Shown here in pieces: positions 36,945-46,296 of a stretch of 64,000 nucleotides of DNA (positions within the stretch are counted from its first letter, which is position 1; every line of letters begins with the position of its first letter). Below the pieces are notes generated by a model that made no database searches, had not been told where the DNA came from, and was given only the letters and a program-made list of their open reading frames with translations. The stretch lies in NCBI GenBank assembly GCA_016213785.1, contig JACQZQ010000027.1:1-64000 (forward strand). Reading direction: 5' to 3'. The stretch comes from Acidobacteriota bacterium. Lineage in GTDB: Bacteria > Acidobacteriota > Blastocatellia > Chloracidobacteriales > JADJPF01. Both the position numbers and the translations under genes were made by a program.

Positions 36945-38435
36945 TTAGTTGCTCAACTTTCTAATATTACCAAAAGCTCTATAAAAACTACCATTTTTTG
37001 ATTGGCGAATTTCATCAACTAAGTAGCGTGCACCTTCTTGACGAATACCTTTAGGGAATTGACAGTTCCAATTATGGTTATAACCTGCGGAAATAACGCG
37101 CATTCTTAGGTCTTTACCTTGGCGGAAACATTCAACCATTATTCCTCTACTTTGATCAGATGTTGTTTCTAGGCTTGTTGCAGAAATTTCAGTTACAGCA
37201 GGGGCTGTAAAGGTAGTAGTTTTTGGTAAAGAACCTTTTTGAGCTAAAGCAATGGCACTTTCACTTACATCTACACAAGCTAGAAAACCATGATGAGTAA
37301 CAATATAAAGACGGTCTTGATAAAACTGCATTGATTGGGGTGCACCGCATTCAGTAGCTAGTTTCCAGAGTCTTGTGCCATCTTCGCTAAAACAGTAAAT
37401 AGAGTTTAAGTCTCCAGCAAAAACATATTTTCCATTTTCTGCTGTAGCACAAGAATAAATTGTACGATCACAAACATAAGTATGGAGAAGTTCGCCTTTT
37501 TTGCTAAAAGCATGGATTTTACCTTTATCTGTACAAGCATAAACAGCAGACTCTTCTTGCCAACCAAAATTTACCATTCCATCACTTGATTTTTCCCAAA
37601 TAAACTTGCCATCTTCCCAGTCATACATTGTTACGCCTTTACTATGACCGTGATAGATACCTATTTCATCACAGCGAACCATCCAACCTCTATAACCACT
37701 GCTTTTTTTAGTCCATTGTGATTCATCTTCATGATTAAATGTTGTGACATTACCATTAGCATCTGCAACTGTTAGAATTGCATCCCAAATGTCTATCCAA
37801 TAAATGTCTACATTTTCGGCGATTTCATAAGCAATTCTAGGAGTTTTGCCACTAAGATCATAAACATTACCATCATCACAACCAGCATAAAGCCAATCAG
37901 TATCTGCAACTATACATTTTACGCCTTCAGGGAGCTTAAATTTAGCGTGAATTTCGCCATTATGATTGAGGGCAAAAATTTTTCCTGCTTCATTTCCTAC
38001 CCAACAAAGATTATTACTAACAAAAATACCTAAAGCACTTGCTCTTGTGTCAAATTTCCATAAAAGAGGAGCAGGGTTGTTTTTAACTACCACATCTGGG
38101 GCAGGGATAGTATTTACTGTGTTAGATGAACTACGTTTTTTGCTACTAGTTATAGTGTTAGTTGTTGAGTCTTCTTCTATTATACGACGGGTAACAGGGC
38201 GTTTTTTTCTTACTCCTTCAATAGCCTGAGTATAGCCTTTTTTAAGTTTTTCATTTATTTTTTTTTGTGCTTCTTGTCTAGCTTTTTCTGTTGTAGGAAA
38301 ACTTGATGTTTGATTTTGGCCTGGGTCTCCAATTCGTCCATAGCGAACAAAAAGTTGTGTCCCATTAAGGGTTATTTCATAAAACTTATGTGATGTTTTT
38401 TCAGAAAGCTCTAAATAAGTTTTTTCTTCGGCCAT
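36945..38435 (-). CDS. WGR domain plus beta-propeller protein
   Basis: A 496-residue protein with an N-terminal WGR domain (1-75: YLELSEKTSHKFYEITLNGTQLFVRYGRIGDPGQ, KLKKGYTQA) and a C-terminal PQQ/WD-type beta-propeller (about 125-400). The propeller shows repeated blades such as CIVADTDWLYAGCDDGNVYDLSGK, AILTVADANGNVTTFN, AVYACTDKGKIHAFSKKGELL and YVFAGDLNSIYCFSEDGTRLW. The WGR domain here keeps the RYGRIG core well. The first of three co-directional genes with WGR-HEAT and SWIM; the shared domain suggests that both WGR proteins dock on the same ligand. Confidence 0.85.
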   Translation of the reverse strand: MAEEKTYLELSEKTSHKFYEITLNGTQLFVRYGRIGDPGQNQTSSFPTTEKARQEAQKKINEKLKKGYTQAIEGVRKKRPVTRRIIEEDSTTNTITSSKKRSSSNTVNTIPAPDVVVKNNPAPLLWKFDTRASALGIFVSNNLCWVGNEAGKIFALNHNGEIHAKFKLPEGVKCIVADTDWLYAGCDDGNVYDLSGKTPRIAYEIAENVDIYWIDIWDAILTVADANGNVTTFNHEDESQWTKKSSGYRGWMVRCDEIGIYHGHSKGVTMYDWEDGKFIWEKSSDGMVNFGWQEESAVYACTDKGKIHAFSKKGELLHTYVCDRTIYSCATAENGKYVFAGDLNSIYCFSEDGTRLWKLATECGAPQSMQFYQDRLYIVTHHGFLACVDVSESAIALAQKGSLPKTTTFTAPAVTEISATSLETTSDQSRGIMVECFRQGKDLRMRVISAGYNHNWNCQFPKGIRQEGARYLVDEIRQSKNGSFYRAFGNIRKLSN

Positions 38436-38616
38436 GGTGTTTCCTAGAGTAAGATTATTTATAGCAAATAAGATATTTAATTTAGGTGAAACACTTTTAT
38501 ATCATCAAGGCGAAACAAAGTATAGCGAAATATGAACGAAGCGTCAAGAGTTTTTATCGAATTTTAGGTGAAATAACTAAAGAGGGCAAAAATATGAGCA
38601 AGTGCTAGATTTATTT

Positions 38617-38647
38617 AAAAGGGTAGAAGTGAAACTTCTACCCTTTT
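38617..38647 (-). terminator. rho-independent terminator after the GH63-like gene
   Basis: AAAAGGGTAGAAG (38617-38629) pairs with CTTCTACCCTTTT (38635-38647), a 13-bp perfect stem with a 5-base loop. On the minus strand it is followed by TTTTAAAT. It lies 8 bases downstream of the glycosidase stop. Confidence 0.9.
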
Positions 38648-38655
38648 ACTACTTA

Positions 38656-41325
38656 TTATTTTCTCCATTCGTCAATTAGAGAGGCAATTAAACCTGTCCA
38701 ACCTGTTTGGTGGGCAGCACCTAAGCCTTCTCCAGTATCGCCATGGAAATATTCATAGAAATGTAAATAATCTCGCCAATGAGGATCGTTTTGGAATTTC
38801 TCTATCCTTCCATAAATTTGACGAGTACCTTTCTCATTGCGAGTAAACATCTTTATCATTCGATTAGCAATTTCTTCTGACATTTTATCTAAAGTAAGTT
38901 CTCTTCCGTCAGGGCCTTTTACAGTAAAATTCTCTCCATAAGCTTTTCCAAGTTTACGTAAGGATTCAATGAGTAAGAAAGAAGTTGGGAACCAAATTGG
39001 GCCACGCCAGTTAGAGTTACCGCCTTTGATCTTACAATCTGCTTCGGCAGGTTCATAACGGACTTCACTTCTACCAAAAACAAAGGGGTGTTCTTCGTGG
39101 AATTTAGAAAGACTACGGATACCCCAATCAGATAAAAATTCATTAGGGTCTAGAATACGTTGTAGTAAGCCCCGTAATTGATCTTCATTAACAATTGCTA
39201 GGATATGAACATCTTTACCATCGCGATTAACTGTATAGCAACAGCGTTGGACTACATCTTGACGGTTTTCTAAGAACCAGTTTAAGTTAGTGGTAAATTC
39301 CTTAAATGGTTCAATCCAATCAACTTCTATACGTTCAATAGCATAGATAGGAATTACACCTACAAGTGAACGAACGCGGAATTTATGAAATGAGCCATCG
39401 GGATAGCGAAGTACATCATAGAAAAATCCATCTTTTTCATCCCAAAGTGAGTAGGAGCGACCGCCCATTTTTTTCATTGCAGCGCCTACATAAATATAAT
39501 GCTGGAAGAATTTAGTTGCTAAGCTTTCATAGACTTGATTTTCTTTTGCTAGCTCTAAAGCAATTCGCATAAGGTTTAGACAATACATTCCCATCCAACC
39601 AGTAGCATCAGATTGTTCTAGCACTACGCCACCAGGAAGTTTTTCACTACGATCAATTACAGTAATATTATCTAAGCCAAGAAATCCGCCTTCAAAAACA
39701 TTATTGCCTTCAGAGTCAACTTTATTAATCCACCAAGCAAAATTAATTAGTAATTTATGGAAACATTTTTCTAGAAAAGCACGATCCTCTTTTCCAGTTC
39801 TAACTCTTTCCATATTGTAAACACGCCAACATGCCCAAGCCATTACAGGAGGGTTTAAGTCAGAAAATTCCCATTCATAGGCAGGGATTTGACCATTGGG
39901 GTGTTGGAATTGTTCAAAAAGCATAAACCAAAGTTGCTCTTTAGCAAAATCAGGGTCTACAAGGGCTAGCGCTACACAATGAAAGGCTAAGTCCCAAGCT
40001 GCAAACCAAGGATATTCCCATTTATCAGGCATTGAAAGGATACGCATAGAATTTAAGTGTAACCAATGCTGATTGCGTATTTTCCATCGAGAATCAGGAG
40101 GCGGATATTTTGCATTATCGCCTTCTAACCAACGTCTAATATCAATTAAATAGATTTGCTTAGTCCAAAGCATACCGGCTAGGGCTTGTCGTTGCACTCG
40201 TTTTTCGTCTTCAGTAGCACTTTTAGGATGGACGGTTGAATAGAATTCATCACATTCATTTTTACGTTGATTAACAATAGAATCAAACTTTTCTAAAGGG
40301 TTATCCAATTTTTCTGGACTTAAGCGAAGACGGATGACTATGGAAGATTTAGCAGGAACAGTTTTTTTATAGTGGAGACAGCTTTTAGTACCAGTTTTAT
40401 TAGGGTTAATAGCTTTTTCATTCCCATAAACAATATATTCGTGGAAAGCGTCTTTAAAATATTTTCTTTCTGTATAAGAGTTTGGGCCATAAACCTTTTT
40501 CATATTGGTTTCATTATCAGTAAAAATTGGCTCAATATCAGCATCAGCATAAAGATAACGAGGGCCAAGATTATAGGTAAATGGTAGGTTTTTAACCATT
40601 TGTGCTTGAGAATCATCTGCAACAATTGAGCTAAAGCCTTTACCAGAATGGCCTACTTTAATAGTAGGTTCACTACTGTAATTTTCACCCCAAGCCCAAG
40701 TATTGCGAAACCATAAATGAGGTAAAATATGAAGGGGAGCATCTTCTGAAGCACGATTAAAGACTTCAATACGGATATAAATATCTTCTTTATCAGCTTT
40801 AGCATATTCAACAAAAACATCAAAATATTTATCTTCATCAAAAATGCCTGTATCTAAAAGTTCGTATTCTGGGCCACTACCCTGACGGCGTTGATTCTCC
40901 TCTATTAATTCCCAGTAAGGATAAGTAGCTTGAGGGTATTTATAAAGATACTTCATATAGGAATGAGTAGGGGTACTATCTAAATAGAAATAGTATTCTT
41001 TTACATCTTCGCCATGGTTGCCTTCACTAGGCACAACGCCATAGGCGCGTTCTTTTAAGATAGGATCATGTCCATTCCAAAGGGCAAGAGCAAAAACAAG
41101 TAACTGATAACGATCACAAATACCTGCAAGTCCATCTTCACCCCATCGATAAGCTTTACTACGTGCTTTATCATGAGGAAGATATTCCCAAGCGTTGCCA
41201 TCAGGGCTGTAGTCTTCTCTGACTGTGCCCCAAGCTCGTTCGCTCACATATGGCCCCCAACGTCGCCAAGATGATTGGCCTTCGGGTTTTGCTTTTAATC
41301 TATTATGTTCAGCAGTTGTTGACAT
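38656..41325 (-). CDS. GH63-like glycoside hydrolase
   Basis: An 889-residue protein with an N-terminal beta-sandwich region and a C-terminal (alpha/alpha)6 barrel of the GH63 type. Landmarks are [20 protein letters not shown] at the start, the barrel motif [29 protein letters not shown] (which carries the likely acid Asp), [22 protein letters not shown], and [21 protein letters not shown]63 enzymes act on alpha-glucosides, mannosylglycerate or glucosylglycerate. There is no signal peptide, so a cytoplasmic compatible-solute or storage-sugar role is likely. The exact substrate cannot be read from sequence. Confidence 0.85.
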   Translation of the reverse strand: MSTTAEHNRLKAKPEGQSSWRRWGPYVSERAWGTVREDYSPDGNAWEYLPHDKARSKAYRWGEDGLAGICDRYQLLVFALALWNGHDPILKERAYGVVPSEGNHGEDVKEYYFYLDSTPTHSYMKYLYKYPQATYPYWELIEENQRRQGSGPEYELLDTGIFDEDKYFDVFVEYAKADKEDIYIRIEVFNRASEDAPLHILPHLWFRNTWAWGENYSSEPTIKVGHSGKGFSSIVADDSQAQMVKNLPFTYNLGPRYLYADADIEPIFTDNETNMKKVYGPNSYTERKYFKDAFHEYIVYGNEKAINPNKTGTKSCLHYKKTVPAKSSIVIRLRLSPEKLDNPLEKFDSIVNQRKNECDEFYSTVHPKSATEDEKRVQRQALAGMLWTKQIYLIDIRRWLEGDNAKYPPPDSRWKIRNQHWLHLNSMRILSMPDKWEYPWFAAWDLAFHCVALALVDPDFAKEQLWFMLFEQFQHPNGQIPAYEWEFSDLNPPVMAWACWRVYNMERVRTGKEDRAFLEKCFHKLLINFAWWINKVDSEGNNVFEGGFLGLDNITVIDRSEKLPGGVVLEQSDATGWMGMYCLNLMRIALELAKENQVYESLATKFFQHYIYVGAAMKKMGGRSYSLWDEKDGFFYDVLRYPDGSFHKFRVRSLVGVIPIYAIERIEVDWIEPFKEFTTNLNWFLENRQDVVQRCCYTVNRDGKDVHILAIVNEDQLRGLLQRILDPNEFLSDWGIRSLSKFHEEHPFVFGRSEVRYEPAEADCKIKGGNSNWRGPIWFPTSFLLIESLRKLGKAYGENFTVKGPDGRELTLDKMSEEIANRMIKMFTRNEKGTRQIYGRIEKFQNDPHWRDYLHFYEYFHGDTGEGLGAAHQTGWTGLIASLIDEWRK

Positions 41326-41528
41326 AGTGGTTTGGCCTCATTTGTGTGAAGTTCCCTGGATTTGGGTGAGCGCTAGATATGCGCACAATGGGCTAATATA
41401 AGGTAGGCTAAGTTTTATCGCAAGTGTGTAAGGCAATGTTCTGAAAAAAGTTTTTAATTTTTTGAAAATAGAGGGTTTATGAAGAGCTTAAATAGAGAAA
41501 TAATAATAAAAATAGGTTCTTAATATTC

Positions 41529-41558
41529 TAGGAAAGAAAAATGTTTTTTTCTTTCCTA
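41529..41558 (-). terminator. hairpin after the PilM gene
   Basis: TAGGAAAGAAAAA (41529-41541) pairs with TTTTTCTTTCCTA (about 41545-41557). It lies about 24 bases downstream of the pilM stop, at the end of the secretion operon. The following minus-strand run is only moderately U-rich. Confidence 0.5.
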
Positions 41559-41580
41559 AGAGGAACTTCTTTAGCAATAT

Positions 41581-42531
41581 TTAGCTATAAGCAAGTGCTG
41601 CCAGTCCAGCAGCAGCAGCAACTTGATTAAATTGAAAGCTACTATCACTAACACTTAATCCAAGTTCTGTTGGTTTGATAACATTGAATTTTGTATCTGC
41701 TAAAGCATCAGCAAATGTTCTAGTAGTAAGTTCTATTTGGTTTTGATCTCCAATAACTAATAAGTTTAGTGGGGTTAAATTAGTGGCAAGCGAGATTTTT
41801 TCTTGATAGTAAGTAGCAAGACGGTAAATTTCACTTTCAAGATCTTCTGGGCCACACTCTCTAAGACGAATCATTAAAGGGTCATCTCCACGAAAAGCAA
41901 CAGAAGAAAATCCCCAAACATTATGACTTACTAAAAGCTTATCACCTAGGTTTTTATTGCGCATTAACCAAGAAGCTTCACAAATATGTCTTGGTAAAAT
42001 TAATCCAGCTTGCCAACCTAATTGTTCAAACACTCTTTCATATTCTTTCATAACACTATCTTCTACAACAGTTACTAAACATCTTGGAAGCCCTGAGGAT
42101 GCATTAGAGAGTTGTTGATGAGAAATTCTTAAACGTGACATAGGAAGGCTAACAAGTCTTTCTACTTTCCAAGCTATCATTTGATTTAATTCTTCTTGAG
42201 TTTGGGGTTTGGTGTCTAGATTAATTACTACTGTACGAGCTACTTCTTCTGGTAGGGCTATTGACCAACGCTTTTGACCTGCAAGCCCAGCCCTTGCTAT
42301 AGTTTGTTTAAGCACATCTACTAGGGAGCGAATTTCAGCAATATTTGAGGTGCTAAAATCGGGTCTAAATAATGCTTTAGGTAGAAAGGCGCTAGCAACT
42401 TGTTCAGCAGAAAACTGTCCGCGCCTTTTTTTTAGCTTAAGTAAAACTCCTTGACCATCAATAAAAGCTAAAGCTACTTTAGGTAGACTTGGAGAAGTTA
42501 AAAATTGCCAAATAGAAGATAATAGAAACAT
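41581..42531 (-). CDS. PilM-like (GspL/SHS2) assembly protein
   Basis: A 316-residue actin-like protein of the PilM/GspL class: PKVALAFIDGQGVLLKL at the start, WSIALPEEVARTVVINL, and a late FADALADTKFNVIKP. It has no clear C-terminal membrane segment, so it is more like PilM than full-length GspL. It links the cytoplasmic ATPase to the inner-membrane platform. Last gene of the secretion/pilus operon, 71 bases after the pseudopilin. Confidence 0.78.
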   Translation of the reverse strand: MFLLSSIWQFLTSPSLPKVALAFIDGQGVLLKLKKRRGQFSAEQVASAFLPKALFRPDFSTSNIAEIRSLVDVLKQTIARAGLAGQKRWSIALPEEVARTVVINLDTKPQTQEELNQMIAWKVERLVSLPMSRLRISHQQLSNASSGLPRCLVTVVEDSVMKEYERVFEQLGWQAGLILPRHICEASWLMRNKNLGDKLLVSHNVWGFSSVAFRGDDPLMIRLRECGPEDLESEIYRLATYYQEKISLATNLTPLNLLVIGDQNQIELTTRTFADALADTKFNVIKPTELGLSVSDSSFQFNQVAAAAGLAALAYS

Positions 42532-42602
42532 AATAAACCTTTCAAAAGTAGGTTATTTATACCTGAGAATCTATAAATAGGTTGATTACTGGGTGGATTT
42601 AA

Positions 42603-43019
42603 TCAGAAGTCCTTATAAGCAACTCCATTGCTTGATATTCCTTCTGCATTGGAAAAAACATTTTTTATACCTTTTTTTCCACTTCGGCTAACGGGCTGGT
42701 CTTCTATTTCTACCTGCCAATCCTTCTGACCTGTTATAGGATCTGTAGGGATTTCACGAATATATTGAGCTTTAACTAAATCATCTAGTGATTGAGGTGC
42801 TTCTTCTTTGTCAAGTGTATATTTATCAACAGAATCGCGTAACTTAAATAGAGTATCTTTAAGAGTCACTTCTTTAGCATTGCGCATAGTAGTTTGGAAA
42901 ACAGGAACAACTAAAGTAGCTAGAACAAGTATTATAGAAATTACTACTACTAATTCTATTAATGTAAAACCTTTATTTTTTGAGTTTTGATTAAGCTTAC
43001 TTATTAATAATTGCCACAT
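42603..43019 (-). CDS. type II secretion pseudopilin
   Basis: I start at the ATG at 43019, giving 138 residues. The leader MWQLLISKLNQNSKNKG is followed by the prepilin peptidase site G/FTLIEL and the helix VVVISIILVLATLVVPVF. The mature part has EVTLKDTLFKLRDSVDKYTLDKEEAPQSLDDLV and IPTDPITGQKDWQV, as in GspG-type major pseudopilins. The longer reading from 43124 runs through the end of the upstream gene and is not credible. The gene is 4 bases after the other pseudopilin. Confidence 0.88.
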   Translation of the reverse strand: MWQLLISKLNQNSKNKGFTLIELVVVISIILVLATLVVPVFQTTMRNAKEVTLKDTLFKLRDSVDKYTLDKEEAPQSLDDLVKAQYIREIPTDPITGQKDWQVEIEDQPVSRSGKKGIKNVFSNAEGISSNGVAYKDF

Positions 43020-43023
43020 AAAT

Positions 43024-43539
43024 TTACCATTCTCTATATTTAGTCCCATTAAGACCGACTTCATTACTTTTAGAATAAACATCAAAAACATCTTCATCAT
43101 TAGTAGACTGAGAATCAGGGTCATCTGTAGAAGAGCGAGTACCCCATTCAGCTAAGCCTGTATTAGGGTCAACGGGAATACGTCTTAAAAAGCGGAGTTT
43201 TTTATCATCAACTCTATTAGAGGGTGTAAATCCTTTAGCAAGGATTTCTAGGTTCCTTGGATATCCTGAAGGGGTGCGTTCCTGTATTGGAACTAATTGT
43301 CCTGGAGGAAGAGTTGAGTCACTATAACGTTTATAAGCATCTATTGCTGTTCGCAGTTCGCGCAAAGCTCGTCGTAACTCAATTTCGCGGTTGCGCTTAA
43401 CGGTGTTATAAGCTAAAGGTAGCGTACTAGAAACAAGTATAGCCAAAATAGCTAATGTAATAATTAGCTCTAATAGGCTTAAACCTTTGCTTTTAGCAGA
43501 TTGTTTGCTTGAGAGGAACTTAAGTAGTTTTATAGTCAT
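43024..43539 (-). CDS. type II secretion pseudopilin (GspG-like)
   Basis: A 171-residue prepilin: the basic leader with KSKG, then LSLLELIITLAILAILVSSTLPLAYN. Position +5 is Glu as required. The mature part has EIELRRALRELRTAIDAYKRYSDS, LEILAKGF and LRRIPVDPNTGLAEWGTRS, the typical GspG layout. It and the following gene are likely paralogues that build a short pseudopilus. It is 67 bases downstream of the secretin gene. Confidence 0.9.
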   Translation of the reverse strand: MTIKLLKFLSSKQSAKSKGLSLLELIITLAILAILVSSTLPLAYNTVKRNREIELRRALRELRTAIDAYKRYSDSTLPPGQLVPIQERTPSGYPRNLEILAKGFTPSNRVDDKKLRFLRRIPVDPNTGLAEWGTRSSTDDPDSQSTNDEDVFDVYSKSNEVGLNGTKYREW

Positions 43540-43606
43540 AAATTTAAATTGCGTGTTATGAAAATTACCTAAAAAGTAGGTTTTGCTAAGAATTTATTTT
43601 TGACGT

Positions 43607-46186
43607 TTATTCATCGTCTTCATCATCACCCTCATCATCACCCTCATCGCCATTACCATTATTATTGCCATTGCCATTATTATTGCCATTAGCTTGAACT
43701 TTTTGTACATCAATATTTTGGTTTACTAAGCTAATGGGAAGGATTTGAGCATTATTTCCAAGTAATTGAGCTTCGCTAATAACTAAATCGGCAGAACCAG
43801 GAGCAATTGCTTCAAAATATATTAGAGCAAGTTGACCAGAAGCATCTACAGGAGGAGCGTTTGAAGGTCGCCTAATACTTAGATTTACTACATCTCCAAG
43901 TTCATTAAAATTAAACTCAGACCTTGCTCCATTAAAACTCATTAAGCCACCATCTTGAGCTACTTTAAGTTTTAGTACAGAAGGATTAAATCGTAGCGAT
44001 AAATTAGCTTCAGAGAGTTTAATATTATTTGAACTAAGAACAATGCCAACAAGCCCAACTTGACCAGGTTTAATTTGTGGGTTAACTACTCTTGCCATTA
44101 CAGTAATAGGAGAAAAGGACGCTTGATTATTTTCTTCTACTGGAATATCAGGTTCAATATTGCTTCCAGAACTGCTCTCTATAGGGGGTGCTGGAGGTGG
44201 ATTAGAAACTGGATTACTTGGTGTAGGTGGTTGATTTGGTTTAACAGTATTATTTGGTAGAGATTGATTAATAGACTGATTTCTTGTTGGTGTTAAAAGT
44301 GGGTTTCCTGCTGGATTAGGAGGGGCAGAAGATTGTTGATTTACTTGAGGCGTTGTTAAGTTATTATTTGGTTCTTCAAGCAGGTCTTCATAGGCTGCTT
44401 TAGCCACAATTTCTTCTAAAGTAAGAGTTGCACCAAAAGAAGTAGAGTTACCATTTGGGCCAACAACTTTAAGGTCTGAGTCGCTAACATATGGAGCGCG
44501 TAAAACATGAGGGGTTATTGTAATAACAATGTTTGTTGCCATAGAATCATTCTTAGGTGTAGCAAAAAATCTACCTGCAATAGGAATAAAGCTAAGAAGG
44601 GGAATTCCTGCCGCACTCTCACTTTTATCTATACGCATTACACTAGCAACAATACCTGTTTCACCTTCTTTAATACGTGCTACTCCTTTTACTTTTCGTT
44701 GATTAAAGGTTGGGTTATCTTGTTGACCTCTTCTAGTTGTTCCTTGTGTTGCTTGAACTACGCTACTAGATTCAATGGATAATTTCATTTGAACATATTC
44801 ATTAAGAACTTGAGGCGTTAACTCTATATTAAGACCTACGTTTTCATACTGGATCTGTTCTACACCACCAATACCACCTAGAACGGATTGGGATGTTTGA
44901 GTTCCTTGACCACCTGTTGTTACAACATTACCTGTAGGAATGGTTGCTGTACGGATAGGAACACGTGAGCCAATATTTACAGATCCTGCTTCATTTTCAA
45001 ATGCTCGTATTTGTGTAGAAGCTACTAATTTTCCAACACTTTTACTTTGTAAAAAGCTAAATGTGCTTGAAGGTGTGACAATACCAGTATTTAAGCCAGT
45101 AAATACTCCAGGTAAAGTGCTTCTACGTAAAGCCCCATCTCCTGCAAAATTACCAAGACCAGCTAAAACACCTGCATCAAATTGATTACCTATTTGCAAC
45201 ATATTTCTATCATTTACTTCATATAGATTTACATCTAAAACAACCTCTGATTGGGCTTTATCTACTTTTTCTAACAAAGTTTCTATTAAGGCAAGATTAT
45301 CTTTAGTATCGCGGACAACTAAGGCATTTAAGTTTTTAATAGGGATAATTTGTTTGCTGCCTACAGCCTGTTGAAGTACTTTAGCCGCATCATCTAAGAC
45401 GGAATTTCTAATATAGAAAGTCTTAACATAAAGGTCTTCATATCTTTGGCGATTAGCTAATGCATCAGCAAAAACTAAAATAGTTCGTCTGTCTAACTGA
45501 GCATAGCTTAAGCGCTGAGTATTAAAGAAAATATCTAATGCTTTTGGAGCACTAACATCTTTTAGTAGAAATCTAGCTTTTTTGGCTTCTAGGAGTTTTA
45601 CTATATTTTCTTCATAAACCACATTAAGCCCTTTTGGGCCACATTGTGATGCTATTGTGTTGATAATAGATGTTACTGAAGCTTCGGTAGAAAACTCAAA
45701 ATCTTGTTTGCGAAACTTAGTATTTGCAAGCGCAATCTCTTTAGTAGATAAGCTACTGCTTATACTAGTCTTTTTTAGGTCATTTGGATTAGAATCTTGA
45801 TCCCTGTTAATACCTAATTTATCTAACATAAGCTTCATACGGCTAAGAGCCATTTCATTAGTATTATCATAGCTATAGGCTTGGCGAAATGCTTGATAAG
45901 CGCCTTCATGATCGCCTTGTTCTGCTAAAACTTTACCTCTTTCCATAAAGCTTAGAGATGCATTAGATAATGCACGTAAAAAGTGGAGTTTATATTCAGG
46001 GTTACTAGGATCTTCACTTAATGCAAGTGCATATTGCTCTGCTGCTAAATCCCATTGCTGGGCGGCTTCAAATTTACGGCCTTTTCTAAATTGTTTTCCT
46101 CCTCCTCCGGCTAATGCAATGGGTGCAAAAAGTGCCATAATAAGTACAACTGCCATAATGCGTTGAATGATACAGTATTTTTTCAT
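43607..46186 (-). CDS. secretin (GspD/PilQ-like) with TPR and cohesin-like domains
   Basis: An 859-residue outer-membrane channel. It has a signal peptide (ending near ALAGGGG), a TPR-like region (about 30-125), an STN/N0-type domain (about 165-235: VTSIINTIASQCGPKGLNVVYEENI), N1/N3 modules, and the secretin core. In the core, VPIRTATIP, VGLNIELTPQV, the SAAGIPLLSFIPIAGRFF signature and NIVITITPHVL are seen. A Pro/Asn-rich linker and a cohesin-like beta-domain (about 685-825: QVGLVGIVLSSNNIKLSEANLSLRFNPSVLKLKV) follow. It ends in an Asn-Gly/Asp-Glu repeat tail. The added cohesin-like domain is unusual for a model GspD. Confidence 0.92.
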   Translation of the reverse strand: MKKYCIIQRIMAVVLIMALFAPIALAGGGGKQFRKGRKFEAAQQWDLAAEQYALALSEDPSNPEYKLHFLRALSNASLSFMERGKVLAEQGDHEGAYQAFRQAYSYDNTNEMALSRMKLMLDKLGINRDQDSNPNDLKKTSISSSLSTKEIALANTKFRKQDFEFSTEASVTSIINTIASQCGPKGLNVVYEENIVKLLEAKKARFLLKDVSAPKALDIFFNTQRLSYAQLDRRTILVFADALANRQRYEDLYVKTFYIRNSVLDDAAKVLQQAVGSKQIIPIKNLNALVVRDTKDNLALIETLLEKVDKAQSEVVLDVNLYEVNDRNMLQIGNQFDAGVLAGLGNFAGDGALRRSTLPGVFTGLNTGIVTPSSTFSFLQSKSVGKLVASTQIRAFENEAGSVNIGSRVPIRTATIPTGNVVTTGGQGTQTSQSVLGGIGGVEQIQYENVGLNIELTPQVLNEYVQMKLSIESSSVVQATQGTTRRGQQDNPTFNQRKVKGVARIKEGETGIVASVMRIDKSESAAGIPLLSFIPIAGRFFATPKNDSMATNIVITITPHVLRAPYVSDSDLKVVGPNGNSTSFGATLTLEEIVAKAAYEDLLEEPNNNLTTPQVNQQSSAPPNPAGNPLLTPTRNQSINQSLPNNTVKPNQPPTPSNPVSNPPPAPPIESSSGSNIEPDIPVEENNQASFSPITVMARVVNPQIKPGQVGLVGIVLSSNNIKLSEANLSLRFNPSVLKLKVAQDGGLMSFNGARSEFNFNELGDVVNLSIRRPSNAPPVDASGQLALIYFEAIAPGSADLVISEAQLLGNNAQILPISLVNQNIDVQKVQANGNNNGNGNNNGNGDEGDDEGDDEDDE
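43610..43690. repeat. microsatellite-like repeat coding the acidic/Asn-Gly tail
   Basis: Short CATCATCACC and CCATTATTATTG units repeat in tandem across the last 25 or so codons of the secretin gene. They encode NGNNNGNGNNNGNG and DEGDDEGDDEDDE. The unit is in phase with codons, so length change would not shift the frame. Confidence 0.8.
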
Positions 46187-46296
46187 ACACTAAAACTCCA
46201 CTTGAATAGTTAGATATTTGGGCTAATAAATTAGTATTTGTTATAAATTTACAAGTTTTCACGTCATAGGGAAAGCTAAGTTCCAAAAACTAAGGA

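Noticed and set aside
43020-43124. Longer start for the second pseudopilin
   Set aside because: It would run through the end of the upstream gene and put a Met/Leu-rich segment before a prepilin leader; the ATG at 43019 gives a normal leader.
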